DNA of 49,663 bases from Clostridia bacterium (GTDB lineage: Bacteria > Bacillota > Clostridia > Christensenellales > UBA1242): contig JAQVYC010000004.1 in NCBI GenBank assembly GCA_028708805.1, forward strand, positions 1 to 49,663. Reading direction: 5' to 3'. Below the pieces are notes generated by a model. The model had not been told where the DNA came from. It ran no database searches and saw nothing but the letters and a program-made list of their open reading frames with translations. Below, one piece after another: positions 9,583 through 21,400 of the stretch. Made by a program: the position numbers and the translations under genes. Every line of letters starts with the position of its first letter. The first letter of the stretch is position 1.

Positions 9583-10530
9583 TTGGAAAAGAAGATATAT
9601 TTAGTGGAAAAACAAGATGCGGGCAAGCGGTTAGATTTGTTTTTGCAAAAACATAATCCTGATTTCTCTCGCTCATTTATTAAAAACTTAATAATTAAAG
9701 GTCTTGTTTTGCATAACAATATCATTAAAAAAAGTGGCACAATTTTAAAGGAAAATGATAAAATAGAAATGTCTGTTCCCAAAGTTGAGAGCCTTGATAT
9801 TCAGCCTGAGTCATTGCCTTTGAATATTGTTTATCAAGATGAATACTTGGCAATAATTGACAAGCCACAAGGAATGGTTGTGCATCCAGCCAATACAATT
9901 AAAAGCGGAACTCTTGTGAATGCCCTTCTTTATCATATAAAAGATTTAAGCAAAATAAATGGTGCTTTTAGACCTGGTATTGTTCACAGGTTAGACAAAA
10001 ACACTAGCGGGCTTTTAGTAGTTGCCAAAGATGATAATACGCATAAAAGCCTTGCAAAGCAAATCAAAAATCAAACTTTCGTTAGAAAATATCTTGCCAT
10101 TTTAGAAGGAAACTTGAAGCAAGACAGTGGTATAATTGAAACATATATTATCCGCAATCCTAAAAACAGAACACTTAAAGCCATTAGCAATGAAAAGATA
10201 GGTAAAAGGGCAATAACAGAATTTAAAGTTTTGGAGCGTTTTGATAAAAATTGTCTGGTGGAGTTTAATTTAAAAACAGGTAGAACACATCAAATTAGGG
10301 TTCAATGTAAAGATTTTTTACATCATTCTATTGTTGGTGATGTTGAATATGGCGGAAGTGTATGTAAAGAATTATATAAAAATGAGCCAAGGTCTAGGGC
10401 ACAATATTTACATTCTTATCTTATTGAATTCATACACCCCAAAACAAAACAAAAGCTCGTATTTGAAGCCCCGTTACCTGATTACTTCGGCCTTTTACTT
10501 AACAAATTGAGAATCAAATCAGAAAGCTAA
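9583..10530 (+). CDS. rluD: RluD-family 23S rRNA pseudouridine synthase
   Basis: 315 residues, starting at TTG (9583) 6 nt after AAGAGG; no ATG lies nearby in frame. The N-terminal S4 RNA-binding domain (about 10-70: DAGKRLDLFLQKHNPDFSRSFIKNLI) is followed by the catalytic domain with HRLDKNTSGLLVVAKD, in which Asp138 is the nucleophile that isomerises uridine, and by KTGRTHQIRVQ (about 228-238). This is the RluA/C/D arrangement; the S4 domain and synteny with lspA favour RluD (positions 1911/1915/1917 in E. coli numbering) or the paralogue YlyB. The exact target site cannot be read from sequence. Confidence 0.92.
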   Translation: MEKKIYLVEKQDAGKRLDLFLQKHNPDFSRSFIKNLIIKGLVLHNNIIKKSGTILKENDKIEMSVPKVESLDIQPESLPLNIVYQDEYLAIIDKPQGMVVHPANTIKSGTLVNALLYHIKDLSKINGAFRPGIVHRLDKNTSGLLVVAKDDNTHKSLAKQIKNQTFVRKYLAILEGNLKQDSGIIETYIIRNPKNRTLKAISNEKIGKRAITEFKVLERFDKNCLVEFNLKTGRTHQIRVQCKDFLHHSIVGDVEYGGSVCKELYKNEPRSRAQYLHSYLIEFIHPKTKQKLVFEAPLPDYFGLLLNKLRIKSES

Positions 10531-10592
10531 AAGAAAATTAAAAGAACGGTTGAATAAAATAGTCAAAGGAAGCAAATAAAAATAAAAAATAC

Positions 10593-10621
10593 TAGACAAA
10601 TATGCTTTTTAATAGTATAAT
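10593..10621 (+). promoter_or_regulatory. Promoter of the small membrane-protein pair
   Basis: TAGACA (10593-10598), 17 nt, TATAAT (10616-10621), 30 nt before the 91-residue gene. Confidence 0.75.
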
Positions 10622-10650
10622 TAAAACAATGAATTAAAGGAGTTTTTTCT

Positions 10651-10926
10651 ATGTCAAAAAATCAAGGATTTAAGAAATTTATTAATATGTTGGCATTCGT
10701 AGGTATTGTCGCAATTGCAGTAGTTTTACTTTTAAGAATGGTTCTAGGTGATATTATCAAGGTTGATTCTTCTGTCATCAATGCAATTGGGCTTATTGCT
10801 GAGTGTATTGCTTATGCTGTAACGGCTGTTTATGCGTTCTATTTTGTTTATGCAAGACATAATCCAGCTTATATGATAACCTATGTAGTTGCTGTTATTT
10901 TAATAATTGTGCTTTTGGTTGTTTAA
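10651..10926 (+). CDS. Small three-helix membrane protein, unknown
   Basis: 91 residues, not recognised. Three hydrophobic segments can be read, roughly 12-33, 42-66 and 73-91, with almost no soluble part; the last helix runs to the C-terminus. It has a clean AAAGGAG ribosome site and its own near-consensus promoter, so it is a real gene and not a remnant. The next gene, also a membrane protein, begins 14 nt after its stop, so the two probably form an operon and may form a complex. No function can be assigned. Confidence 0.75.
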   Translation: MSKNQGFKKFINMLAFVGIVAIAVVLLLRMVLGDIIKVDSSVINAIGLIAECIAYAVTAVYAFYFVYARHNPAYMITYVVAVILIIVLLVV

Positions 10927-10940
10927 AACACAGGTGATGA

Positions 10941-11330
10941 ATGAACGATTTAGATAGAAACTTAAAAAGAATTAGAGTGGTATTATATATTTTAACTGCA
11001 CTTTTTTTACTTTTATATTTTTTGTGGAAACCTTTCTTATACTTTGCAGCTGTTTGCGCTGTGCTTATTTTTGTTAATTTTGCAGCATTGCAAATATTAA
11101 ATTACAGCAGATTAAAAAGAGAAATAAGTGAAGGATATTATGTATATCTTGTAGAATGTTATAATGAAGGCAAAATTTCAAAGGAGCAGTTAGACAGAAA
11201 AGATGATTGCTATTTTTCGGAATATAGCAATAGTTTCAGAGCCGAAAAATTAAAATATTTATTATTCTTCATATTATGGTTCGGTTTAACAGTAACTTTA
11301 ATAACTGCAATGATTAAAGGCTTACTATAA
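10941..11330 (+). CDS. Membrane protein, unknown
   Basis: 129 residues, not recognised. Two adjacent N-terminal helices (about 13-32 and 34-53), a central charged segment (about 58-100, with EISEGYYVYLVECYNEGKIS and a KDDCYFSEYSNSFRAEKLKY stretch) and a C-terminal helix (about 103-126). The central part would face one side of the membrane and could bind a partner. AGGTGA lies close to the ATG (3 nt). Probably cotranscribed with the 91-residue protein upstream. Confidence 0.7.
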   Translation: MNDLDRNLKRIRVVLYILTALFLLLYFLWKPFLYFAAVCAVLIFVNFAALQILNYSRLKREISEGYYVYLVECYNEGKISKEQLDRKDDCYFSEYSNSFRAEKLKYLLFFILWFGLTVTLITAMIKGLL

Positions 11331-11549
11331 AAAAATTAAAAGATTTTAAAATTATTCGAGCGTAGATATAAAAGATTTTTTACATTGAGTAATTACAGCA
11401 TTGTTTGATAAAAAAACTAAAACCTTTAAAAGTTTGTTAGGTTAAAACTTGATTTGAATAAATGGCAAGAAATGAAACACAGTTGAATATATTAAATATG
11501 TGAATTTAATTCTTGCTTACATTTTTATACTATTTTAGACGGAGGAATT

Positions 11550-12830
11550 ATGTATACACTAGAAAAAGGGCATAATAATAATTACAATATTACAATAACA
11601 ATAAATCCAGAAGAATGGAACAATTTTGTTGAAAAGGCCTATGAAAGAAATAAAAGCAAATTTAATATAAGTGGTTTTAGGAATGGTAAAGCTCCTAGAA
11701 AAGTTGTTGAACAAAATTATGGCGAAAGCATATTTTTTGATGATGCTTTGGAAATTGCTTTTGAAGAAGAATATGGAAATATTTTGGCAAACGAAAAACA
11801 AATTGAGCCAGTGAGTTCGCCTGAAATTAAATTAGATAAGTTTGATGAAAGCGGGCTTGTTTTGAATGTTTCTTTGCAAAGCGTTCCCGAAGTGAAGTTA
11901 GGAAATTATAAAGGGTTAACCATAGAAAGTGCGAAAGGCGAAGTTTCAAAAGAAAAAGTTGATGCTGAAATAAATCAGCATAGAGAAAGACTTGCCAGAT
12001 TTGAGTCTGTTGACAGAAAAGCTCGCAAAGGAGATTTTGCAATTATTGATTTTGTGGGAAGCGTTGACGGAACTATTTTTGAGGGTGGCAGTAGTGAAGA
12101 TTATCGGCTAGAACTAGGGTCTAAAACTTTTATTGAAGGCTTTGAAGAGCAAGTTGCTGGAATGGTAATTGGCGAAGAAAAAATTGTAAAAGTAACTTTC
12201 CCTAAAAATTATTTTTCTGAAAACTTAAAGGGAAAAGATGTTGAATTTAAAGTAACTTTAAAACAATTGGAAGAAAAGCAATTACCTGAATTAAATGATG
12301 AATTTGTTTCTAATGTGAGTGAATTCGAAACTTTGGAAGAGTTTAAGTCCGACATAAAAAAGCACTTGGAAGAAAGTTTGCAAGTACAATTAAAAAGAGA
12401 AACCGAAAACAAATTAATAGATAAGATTGCTGAGGAAACTGAAATTGAAGTGCCTGAAAGTATGATTTTATTACAAATAGATGATTTTGTGAAAAATTTC
12501 GAGTCCAAGCTTTCATATCAGGGCTTAACATTGCAAGATTATTTAAGTCAAACAAATTCAACAATTGAACAGTTCAAGAACGGACAGCGTGAAAATGCAA
12601 TCAAAAATATTAAAACTAGATTAACACTTGAAAATATTATTAAAAATGAAAATTTGGATGTAAAACCTGAAGAATTAGATGAAAAAATTAGTGAAATCGC
12701 TTCTAAATATAAAAAATCGCTGGAAGATTACAAAAAAAGCCTTAGCGAAAGAGAGTTAATTTATTTCGAAAATGGCATACTTATGGATAAACTTATTAAT
12801 TTTTTAATCAAAGAAAATAATATTGTATAA
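11550..12830 (+). CDS. tig: Trigger factor
   Basis: 426 residues, normal for this ribosome-associated chaperone and peptidyl-prolyl isomerase. The N-terminal ribosome-binding domain contains GFRNGKAPR (about 44-52), the loop that docks on protein L23 at the exit tunnel. The FKBP-like domain (about 150-230) has GDFAIIDFVGSVDG and FIEGFEEQVAGM. The remaining 190 residues are the helical arms. GGAGG lies just before the ATG. It heads the conserved order tig-clpP-clpX; gaps of about 200 nt between these genes suggest that each may also have its own promoter. Confidence 0.96.
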   Translation: MYTLEKGHNNNYNITITINPEEWNNFVEKAYERNKSKFNISGFRNGKAPRKVVEQNYGESIFFDDALEIAFEEEYGNILANEKQIEPVSSPEIKLDKFDESGLVLNVSLQSVPEVKLGNYKGLTIESAKGEVSKEKVDAEINQHRERLARFESVDRKARKGDFAIIDFVGSVDGTIFEGGSSEDYRLELGSKTFIEGFEEQVAGMVIGEEKIVKVTFPKNYFSENLKGKDVEFKVTLKQLEEKQLPELNDEFVSNVSEFETLEEFKSDIKKHLEESLQVQLKRETENKLIDKIAEETEIEVPESMILLQIDDFVKNFESKLSYQGLTLQDYLSQTNSTIEQFKNGQRENAIKNIKTRLTLENIIKNENLDVKPEELDEKISEIASKYKKSLEDYKKSLSERELIYFENGILMDKLINFLIKENNIV

Positions 12831-13026
12831 GAAATTAATATCGCCTAAATGAAATAAATTTCACTTATGATTGAGGCTAAATATTAAAAAATGCTTATTT
12901 TAAAAAATATTTTGTCTGTTATTTTTGTGCTTTTAGAATATAACCAAGATAAGCGAAGTAACTTATTTTATAAAACGAAATAATTTAGAAAAAAATATAA
13001 ACTAATAAAAAAAATTGGAGGTTCAA

Positions 13027-13629
13027 ATGTTAGTTCCTTATGTTATTGACCAAACCGCAAGTGGGGAAAGGTCTTATGATATTTATTCCAGATTACTAGA
13101 AGATAGAATTATCTTTCTAACTGGGGCAATTAATGAATCGGTGGCAAACACTATAATTGCTCAATTAATTTACTTAGAAGGAAAAAATCCTGACAAAGAC
13201 ATATTTTTTTATATAAACAGTCCCGGTGGTGTTGTGTCGGACGGTCTTGCAATTTATGATACAATGAACTATATCAAATGTGATGTTTCCACTATTTGTA
13301 TTGGTCTTGCAGCTTCCGCAGCAGCACTTTTACTTACCAGCGGAGCAAAAGGCAAAAGATTTGCCTTGCCAAACAGCCAAATAATGATTCACCAACCACA
13401 CGCACAAGGGCTTGGCGGTCAAGCAAGTGACATTAAAATTTTAGCAAACCAAATTGATAGAAACAAAGAAAAATTAAATAAAATATTAAGCGAAAGAACT
13501 GGACAACCATTAAAAAAGGTTGAAGTAGATACCGACAGAGATTATTATATGAGTTCATCTGAAGCAAAAGATTATGGTCTTATAGATAAAATTTTCATAA
13601 GCCGAGATAAAGAGATTAAGTATAAATAA
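13027..13629 (+). CDS. clpP: ATP-dependent Clp protease proteolytic subunit ClpP
   Basis: 200 residues from the ATG at 13027, chosen because GGAGG at 13017-13021 is positioned for it and because ClpP proteins begin at this point ([24 protein letters not shown]). A TTG at 13015 would put the ribosome site inside the gene. ClpP forms a double heptameric serine-protease chamber fed by ClpX or ClpC. The catalytic Ser97 lies in GLAASAAA, His122 in MIHQPHA, and the Asp in the DTDRD segment (168-172). The helix motif [14 protein letters not shown] is typical. Directly upstream of clpX. Confidence 0.97.
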   Translation: MLVPYVIDQTASGERSYDIYSRLLEDRIIFLTGAINESVANTIIAQLIYLEGKNPDKDIFFYINSPGGVVSDGLAIYDTMNYIKCDVSTICIGLAASAAALLLTSGAKGKRFALPNSQIMIHQPHAQGLGGQASDIKILANQIDRNKEKLNKILSERTGQPLKKVEVDTDRDYYMSSSEAKDYGLIDKIFISRDKEIKYK

Positions 13630-13808
13630 ATTTGCTTTGCAAATTATAAAAACGAATATTTAATTATTCAAATTAATTATATATTTATGCATAAATGAAA
13701 AACTTGTAGTTTAATATTTAACAAAAAACTGAAACAAGTTTTTAAGAATAATCTTTCGGATAATTCTATAAACAAAATTAAATAAAATATGAATAAAGGA
13801 AATTAGTA

Positions 13809-15086
13809 TTGAAAAATAATGATAATAATTTAACATGCTCATTTTGTGGAAAGCCACAAAGACTTTCCAAGCGTTTAATTGCAAGCCCTGATGGAAGCAG
13901 TTATATTTGCGATGAGTGCGTTGAAATTTGTAAGGAGATTATAAAAGAAGATAAGGTTACAACAGTTGAAACTATATTAGATTTACCAACTCCACAACAA
14001 ATAATGGAGCAACTTGATGAGTTTATAATTGGGCAGGATGAGGCAAAGCGTGTGCTTTCAGTTGCTGTTTACAATCATTATAAACGCATTAATTATAATC
14101 TAACAAAAAAGGGGAAAAGCGTAGATAACGATTTAGAGTTGGAGAAAAGCAATATTTTAATGATGGGTCCAACTGGAAGCGGAAAAACACTTCTTGCTAG
14201 AACATTGGCTAAAATTTTAAAAGTACCATTTGCTGCCGCAGATGCAACAACTTTAACAGAAGCAGGCTATGTCGGAAATGATGTGGAATATATTTTATTA
14301 AATTTAATTCAAAATGCCGATTATGACATTTCAAAAGCACAGCGGGGAATTATCTATGTTGACGAAATAGACAAAATTGCTAGAAAGGCACAAAATGTTT
14401 CAATTGCAAGAGATGTGTCGGGTGAAGGTGTTCAGCAGGCTCTTTTGAAAATTATTGAAAGCACTATTGCAAGTGTCCCTCCGCAAGGAGGAAGAAAGCA
14501 TCCTCATCAAGAAATGATTCAAATAGATACAACAAACATTTTATTTATTTGTGGAGGAGCTTTTGTTGGGCTGAATAAAATAATTGAAAAGAGAGTAAAT
14601 CAAAACAGTATTGGATTTAACGCCGAGTTAAAAACAAGCGAAGGTGAAAGTGATGAGATGGAGCTAATTGAAAAGCTTCAACCTCAAGATTTAATTAAGT
14701 TCGGTTTAATTCCAGAGTTTGTTGGTAGATTGCCTGTGGTGGTTGGGTTACACCAGTTAACTGAAAATGCATTAGTTAAAATTATGACAGAGCCTAAAAA
14801 TGCTATTATTAAGCAGTATAAAAAGATGTTTAAAATAGATAATGTAGATTTGATTTTTGAGCCTGAGGCTATAAATGCAGTTGCTAAAAAAGCCTTAGAA
14901 TTGAAAACTGGAGCGCGTGGACTTAGAACTATATTGGAAGATGCAATGCTAGATTTAATGTATAACACGCCGAGCGATACAGAAATAGAAAAAATAATTA
15001 TAAATAAAGGCTATATAACTGAAAAAAAAGAGCCTGTAATCCAACGGCGAACTAAGGTTGAAGAAGCTCGAGAGAATATCATATAA
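13809..15086 (+). CDS. clpX: ATP-dependent Clp protease ATP-binding subunit ClpX
   Basis: 425 residues from a TTG start preceded by AAAGGA. ClpX is the hexameric AAA+ unfoldase that delivers substrates to ClpP. The N-terminal zinc-binding domain has Cys10, Cys13, Cys34 and Cys37. The AAA+ domain has Walker A GPTGSGKT (120-127), Walker B with VDEID (about 185), the RKHPHQE pore-proximal block and LVGRLP-like [11 protein letters not shown] in the small domain. The ClpP-docking IGF loop is visible as NSIGFNAE (about 265-272). Downstream, where many Bacillota carry lon, there is a terminator and then the giant gene. Confidence 0.97.
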   Translation: MKNNDNNLTCSFCGKPQRLSKRLIASPDGSSYICDECVEICKEIIKEDKVTTVETILDLPTPQQIMEQLDEFIIGQDEAKRVLSVAVYNHYKRINYNLTKKGKSVDNDLELEKSNILMMGPTGSGKTLLARTLAKILKVPFAAADATTLTEAGYVGNDVEYILLNLIQNADYDISKAQRGIIYVDEIDKIARKAQNVSIARDVSGEGVQQALLKIIESTIASVPPQGGRKHPHQEMIQIDTTNILFICGGAFVGLNKIIEKRVNQNSIGFNAELKTSEGESDEMELIEKLQPQDLIKFGLIPEFVGRLPVVVGLHQLTENALVKIMTEPKNAIIKQYKKMFKIDNVDLIFEPEAINAVAKKALELKTGARGLRTILEDAMLDLMYNTPSDTEIEKIIINKGYITEKKEPVIQRRTKVEEARENII

Positions 15087-15164
15087 AAAATTATTAAAAC
15101 CAAGGTAATGTGAATTATTTTAAAGCATTTTGACATTACTTTTTGGAAACGAATTTATTTTATC

Positions 15165-15200
15165 AATACTTTCTTTTAATCAAAAGAAAGTATTTTTTTT
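15165..15200 (+). terminator. clpX terminator, shared-arm type
   Basis: A perfect 13-bp stem AATACTTTCTTTT/AAAAGAAAGTATT (15165-15177 and 15182-15194, loop AATC) followed by eight T. The inner 11 bp of arm sequence recur in the terminators at 28254 and 46877. Confidence 0.9.
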
Positions 15201-15344
15201 AAATTATAATCAATATTAACTTATAATAATGACTTTATATAAAATTTTCGCCTAATATAATACTAGCTTTCTATTTTATATCTCAAAAAGCATAGTTCAA
15301 TTATTAATAAATTGCTTAAAAAGTATGGCTGATTATATTTTTAA

Positions 15345-15373
15345 TTGACTTAATTTGTAAAAAATTATATAAT
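15345..15373 (+). promoter_or_regulatory. Promoter of the giant gene
   Basis: TTGACT (15345-15350), 17 nt, TATAAT (15368-15373), near consensus. The leader is about 35 nt and includes GGTAGGAG before the ATG, so the giant gene is transcribed separately and probably well expressed. Confidence 0.8.
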
Positions 15374-15415
15374 TATTTAATACTATTTTGCGAATAATAT
15401 TGGTAGGAGTGTTTT

Positions 15416-18400
15416 ATGAGGTTCATTAAGATTTTTTTGGCTAGTTTTTTCTCACTTATTGGGGCAACTGGCATAATTCTAGGAATTATGTATTTGGCCG
15501 GAAGTTTTAATATTCTATATGTTGAGCCACAAGAAATTCACTTTGAGCTGGATGATTATTATGTGGATAGAGATTTTACCATAACAATAACTTCGTCAAC
15601 CGAAAATGTTGCTAAAAGAAAAATTGAATTAACCCTTAACAATCAATTGGTTGAGGCTAATGGCAAAATTTCAGATGGTATTATAATTGTGCCCAAAAAT
15701 GTAACTCTTAATGTTCCTTTTCAAGTAATTCTCGAAACAGCTTATAATAATGAACTTGGTAAATATTGGATTGCTGGTGGAAATTCTGTAATCAGAGCGT
15801 CTTCCGAGTCAGACAGAGCAATTGATGCCGTGTGCGAAGTAAATGTAGATGTTCCTGTTAGCAGTATAAATATTGTAACTTATAACAATCTTGATAAAAC
15901 ACCTGCTGATGCTTTTGCCCTTGGTGAAAGCTTTTATGCAGAAGCAAAATTTATACCAGAAGAAAGTATGTATAAATATAGCACCGATGTTCTGAAAAAG
16001 GTTTTTTTTGACCACACTATAAATATTAGTGGGTATGTCGCAGAAAATGAATCAATAGTTGATGCTATGAAAGAAGTCGGCAAAACGAATATTTATGGTT
16101 ACGATGTGCTTAAAATTTCTGATAATATTACTATAAATGCTTATGTTTTTTATTCGGCTAAAGATGAAGATATCTACATAAATTTAGGGCTTTCAGATGA
16201 TGACTTAATTAGATATGTGAAAAATCCGCAATATGGATTAGAATATTCTCAGAGTTTGGTTTTTACAAATAGAACCGTAGCTAACTTTAATATATCAGAA
16301 TTGGGCTTTCCTAGCACAATAAAATATAAAGAAGTATCATATATTTATGCCAATAATGCTAACCCCACTGTTCCAAATTTAGGCATTAATATTATGTCTA
16401 GCGACGAAATGGTTTTACTAAATAAAATTAGTGATGTGGGTTTAAGGTTATTAGTTCGTGAAGGCGGAGTTTACCGAGAAGCCACCGATGAAGAGATGTT
16501 TTTCACAAAAGACATTGTTTTTGAGTTCGCCGAAAATATAAACGGTGAGGGCTTATATTTTAAAGATTCAAATAATGAATTTATTCTTTTAAGCACCGTT
16601 GTGCAAACTAGATATAATTTTAACGGAACTGCTTATTTGCCATCTTTAACAGGTTCTTATTTTAAGGTTAACGATGAATATATATTAATTACAGGCGAGT
16701 ATGGAACAACATATGACAAGTATTATCTTCCAACAGTTGTTCCGATTGATATGGAGAATAGTTATTGGACTGTTGTAAGTTTAAATGAAAATCTAGATTT
16801 TTATTTTGAAGTAAGATTATTTGAAAATGGAGATGTTATTGAAGCAGACTCTACCATTTTATATACTTATGATACAGCAAACACATGGCAATCAACAGGC
16901 ATTGTGGAAACTGATATAACTTGGATAAATGAAACTGACAAACAACTTACCTTTATAGATTCTGCTGTTACTGCAAATAAAATCTATCCAGAATATAATT
17001 TAATTGACAATATAGAATTTTCAACTAAAAATGCCACTTATACAGAAGTTAGGTTTTTAGCTTTTTCTGTTAATGATGTCCAAAATATTTCAGAAATTAT
17101 TCAAAATGCACAACTAACAAATAAATATAACTTATCAGCATATAACATTTTTTATAACCTTTATGAAATAGATGGGAATATTTTAAAGGCGTTCGGAGAT
17201 GGCTCTGTTTGTGTTGTTGCTGTTATTATTAAAACAGACTTTTCAGGTAGACCTATTTTAGATACAGATGGATATTATAATGTTTATAAAATATCTAAGC
17301 CAAATGGAGAATCTATAAACACTTATCAAGAGCTTACTATAAATGTTGACAAAACTGTGCAAGACATAAATGCTGAAATTAGAGTGTTAGAGCCATCAGT
17401 TCTTAAAAACAGCCCTTCAATAGGTAGTGGTGAAATAAACAAGCTAGCCTTTATGCAAAACCAAACTAACCCTGTGTTTAAACTGGATATTACCGTTACT
17501 GCTCATAATGACGCAGACATTTTAGAAGAAATAGCTTTGTTTGTTGAAGCATGGAATACAAAAAGAATTTATTTGCAAGTTAACACTGAAAGTGGTGTAG
17601 ATGCATCTTCAATTCTTTTTTACAATCATAATGAAATAATTGATATAGATAGCGGAGTTTTACACAATAATAGCTGGGTACTTTCTATTGATTTTAACAC
17701 ACTTAAATGCAATATAGATACAAGTATATATATTAAATTAAACTACGAAAAAACTTCAAATATCACATCAAGCAAGTTTATAACCGAGGCTAACTTACCT
17801 GGTGAATTGTCAGGGGTTGCGGTTGTTAATCTTGGTCAATATTTAGTCTTAGAAGTTTATGACGGTTTTGCGTATTCAGCTAATTTTGCTGTTAATACTT
17901 CGGAAGAAGATGTACTCGAAAAAGACATTACAATAAGTCCTGGATCACAATATGGTGTTAACCGCTATTATGCTACAAATATAAGCACAGCATATTTCTT
18001 AAATAGCATGGATGTTACTGGTCTTATTTTGAATTCAAGTGGAGAATATGTAGTTAGGTTTTATGATAAGTATAATAATGAAATAACTGTATCAACAGAT
18101 TATTATTCTCTCACAAAAGACGGAACAAATGTAGTGCTGACCGTAAACACATATTCTTCTTCTTTAATTGAGAGCCAAAAACCAACCACAACACTCTACA
18201 TTTCAGAAGTGGAGGTAGGGCAAATTTTGAATTATTCGTATAATCAAGGCAAGGTTGAAATTGGAGCTGGAGCCTTTGCTTCGGATTTCAAAGATGCAAC
18301 TACTGAATATTCGCAAAATAGTAATTACTTGGCAAAGATAACTCGTTATGGTGCTGGTGGAAGTACAATAAACCTATTAGGAAGTAACGGTCTTTTAAAT

Positions 18401-21400
18401 ATTGAATATCAAGCTTCTGACGGAGTTATTTATCAATTGTATAATGTTATAGATTATAATATCACAACACAAAATTGGCAAGATACTTACAATAATTTTT
18501 TGAGTTTGTCTAGCGACGGAAATAGCATAAATGTTCAAAGGTCGATAGGCTCTGAAATTTCTTTAAAGATTACAGCAAATGCTGGGTTAGGCACTGCCTT
18601 TCAAATTGAACTTACAATTAAACCGAATATTACAGTTAAGCCAAAAATTATATCTTCTCAGACAGGAGCAAGTAATTATACATATCAAAGTATTATTTAT
18701 GAGGGAATTTATTCAGATAATGATGTTATCATAGAAATAGCATTTTCCATGGAGCTTTATGAAACTGTTGTTTTAAGATATGAAAGCGATGCTACTAATG
18801 CGTTTTATTTTGAAAATGAGCAAACACAACCTCAATCAACCTATACCATAGGCAATTTGCTTGCGGGAACTGTTAATTTAAGAGTTCATTATCTCTATAA
18901 TGAATTAGGCATGGAAGATATTAAAATAAACACAGCTTCGGGGGCTTATGATTATGTCAGAAATATTTATTTGAATGTAAATGCCAATCTGGAATTAGTA
19001 GACAACACGGATAAAGTTATTGAAAAAAGCATTGAAATATACGATTTAAATGTTGATGTGCCTGTTTTAATTGAAGATGATTATCAAAGAATATTGGATA
19101 CAAATCCGATTAATCAAAACGGTATTTCAATAGAGATAGCTGAAATTATAAGCGAACAAGAAGATAATATTTTCATTATTCAGGACTTTAACATTCAAGC
19201 AATATCTAAGCTTAGTGGCTCTTATTTAGTTAAAATAAATGTTAAGTATGGCAATTCAACAATAGGTCAAATTCATTTAAATGTTTCTGCAAATATGAAA
19301 GCTGACACAGGACATACAGATTACGCAAATATGTTTACGAATTACAACGGCAAAACTCATTTGCTTTTACTTAACTTAAATACATATGAATTTGAATATT
19401 TAGCCGAGCTTTTCGAAAATGTAAGTCTAATTGACTTTGATCCTCATAACTTAGAAAATGTATATCAAATAAATACAACTTCAACTGATAAAATTATTGT
19501 TTCTACTCTAAGCGAATATACAAGCGTTGATTGTTTAGTGCTTACAAATATTGTTGGTAGTGTAAAATATCCTGTGTTATTTGCGCCACTAGATAAAGGG
19601 TTTTTGCATTATGATGAAAGTGTAGCCGAAAACAGTGAAGCAACTGCAATAGTAAATGCCGATATGGGATACTTATTGAATGAAAACTATCTGATTGAAA
19701 ATCAGATATATGATATATATAATAGCGGAACAACAACCTCTTTGATAAGGGAAAATTATACCCTTCAAACGAATAATGGTGTTTATAGCTTTAAAAATCT
19801 TAGCGAAGATAGCATTTATTTACTTGCTTTTGTAACGGGAGCAAGTGAGGGATATTATTTCCATATGCTAGAAGGCATTGGCGAAAATGATGCTTTATAT
19901 GAATTCTCACTGAGTAATTTAGTTGATACTTGGACTCGTGTTGATAATCCTTTAATTGTTGCGGATGAATATTTATGTACGGAGCCTACTTTCATAGGTG
20001 CTTTCAGTGCATCTAATGATTTTTCGGCAGATACATTTGTTTCACAGAGTAAGAACGGTGGAATTTCTTTAAATATTTTAAATAGCTCGTATTCTTATCG
20101 AGTAATAGATGAAAATGATGATAGCACTGTTGATTTTTCTACGACAATAGTTTCTCCATATGCTCATTATTCAGATGCCAACGGGTTATTTATAACGGAG
20201 TCTATGACTGAAAATAAGTTTGTTTGGTTATTAATAAGTAAGAATGATAAAACGATTTTGGCTTATAGAATTTTAGTCATTGCAAATTCAGGTTTAAATA
20301 TTTATTATCCACACGGCAATGGCATAGGAATTTCATCTGATGACAATACAACAACAGATGAAGCTGAATATGTAACAGCAAATAATGGTAGTGTTATAAT
20401 AGACTTTAACGAGAATATTTCCTCATCTTTGCCTAATAGCATTGCTGGTTTAGACATTAAGAGGATTATGTTTCAATATGGAAATTCTGATATTGGTTGG
20501 GATAATGCAACTAATTATACCTTAATTTATTCAATTCAAAAAATTTCAATAAATGAAGTTATAACTTCTGACCCGCAAGCAATTAGGGCGTATGTAACCC
20601 TAGATTCGCAAAATAAATTAAATATTGTAAAAACGAATGATATTTTAGTTGTTTATGTGAAAGTAACAGTGCAAGTTGACGGTAAACATTTAAATGCCGA
20701 AGCATATTATAAAGTTGTAGTTAATTATTCGGTTATAAACTATGCTCTTTATTACGAGAATGTGCAAGGCGTTCCAATAGAGCCATTTACTGAAACAACT
20801 GCAACGGTTGATTTTGGAGAGATTTACGATTTTTCGAATATAGTTCTTGTTAATGATATGAATACAACTTTAAATAAAGTTGAAGGCTTGAAATATTATG
20901 TTTATTCTCCAAACGGTTTAAATTTATCTGAATATGTTGATTTAGATAACGAAAATAAAACGTTTTCAATTTTGCCTGGGGTGGAAATTGTAAGCGATTT
21001 GCAAGTAAGATTATTAATGTATACAATGTATGGCTCGCTTGCAGATATTAATATAACATTCAAATCTAATATAGATTTTAATTATGATACAGAGCAAGAT
21101 TTAGTAGATTATAATTCGGAAACTAATCAATACGAAGTATATTCCGACACAGCTTTTACTTTGAATAATATCTTTAACTTAACCTCCGACGGAATTGAAA
21201 TTATAACAAATAATGCTGATTGGCAATATTCTCTTGATAATGGTCTTACTTATCAATCGGGTGAGAATATATCTTTCAGCAAAGTAAAGGACATTATTAC
21301 TTATCAAATAAAAATAAAAGTTCTATTAACAATAGTAGATAATACTAAATATAAAGATGATTATTTTACAACCATTTATCTTAAAGTTAAACCAGCCATA

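Noticed and set aside
13015..13026. TTG start for ClpP four codons upstream
   Set aside because: It would place the GGAGG ribosome site inside the gene; the ATG at 13027 fits both the site and the family N-terminus.
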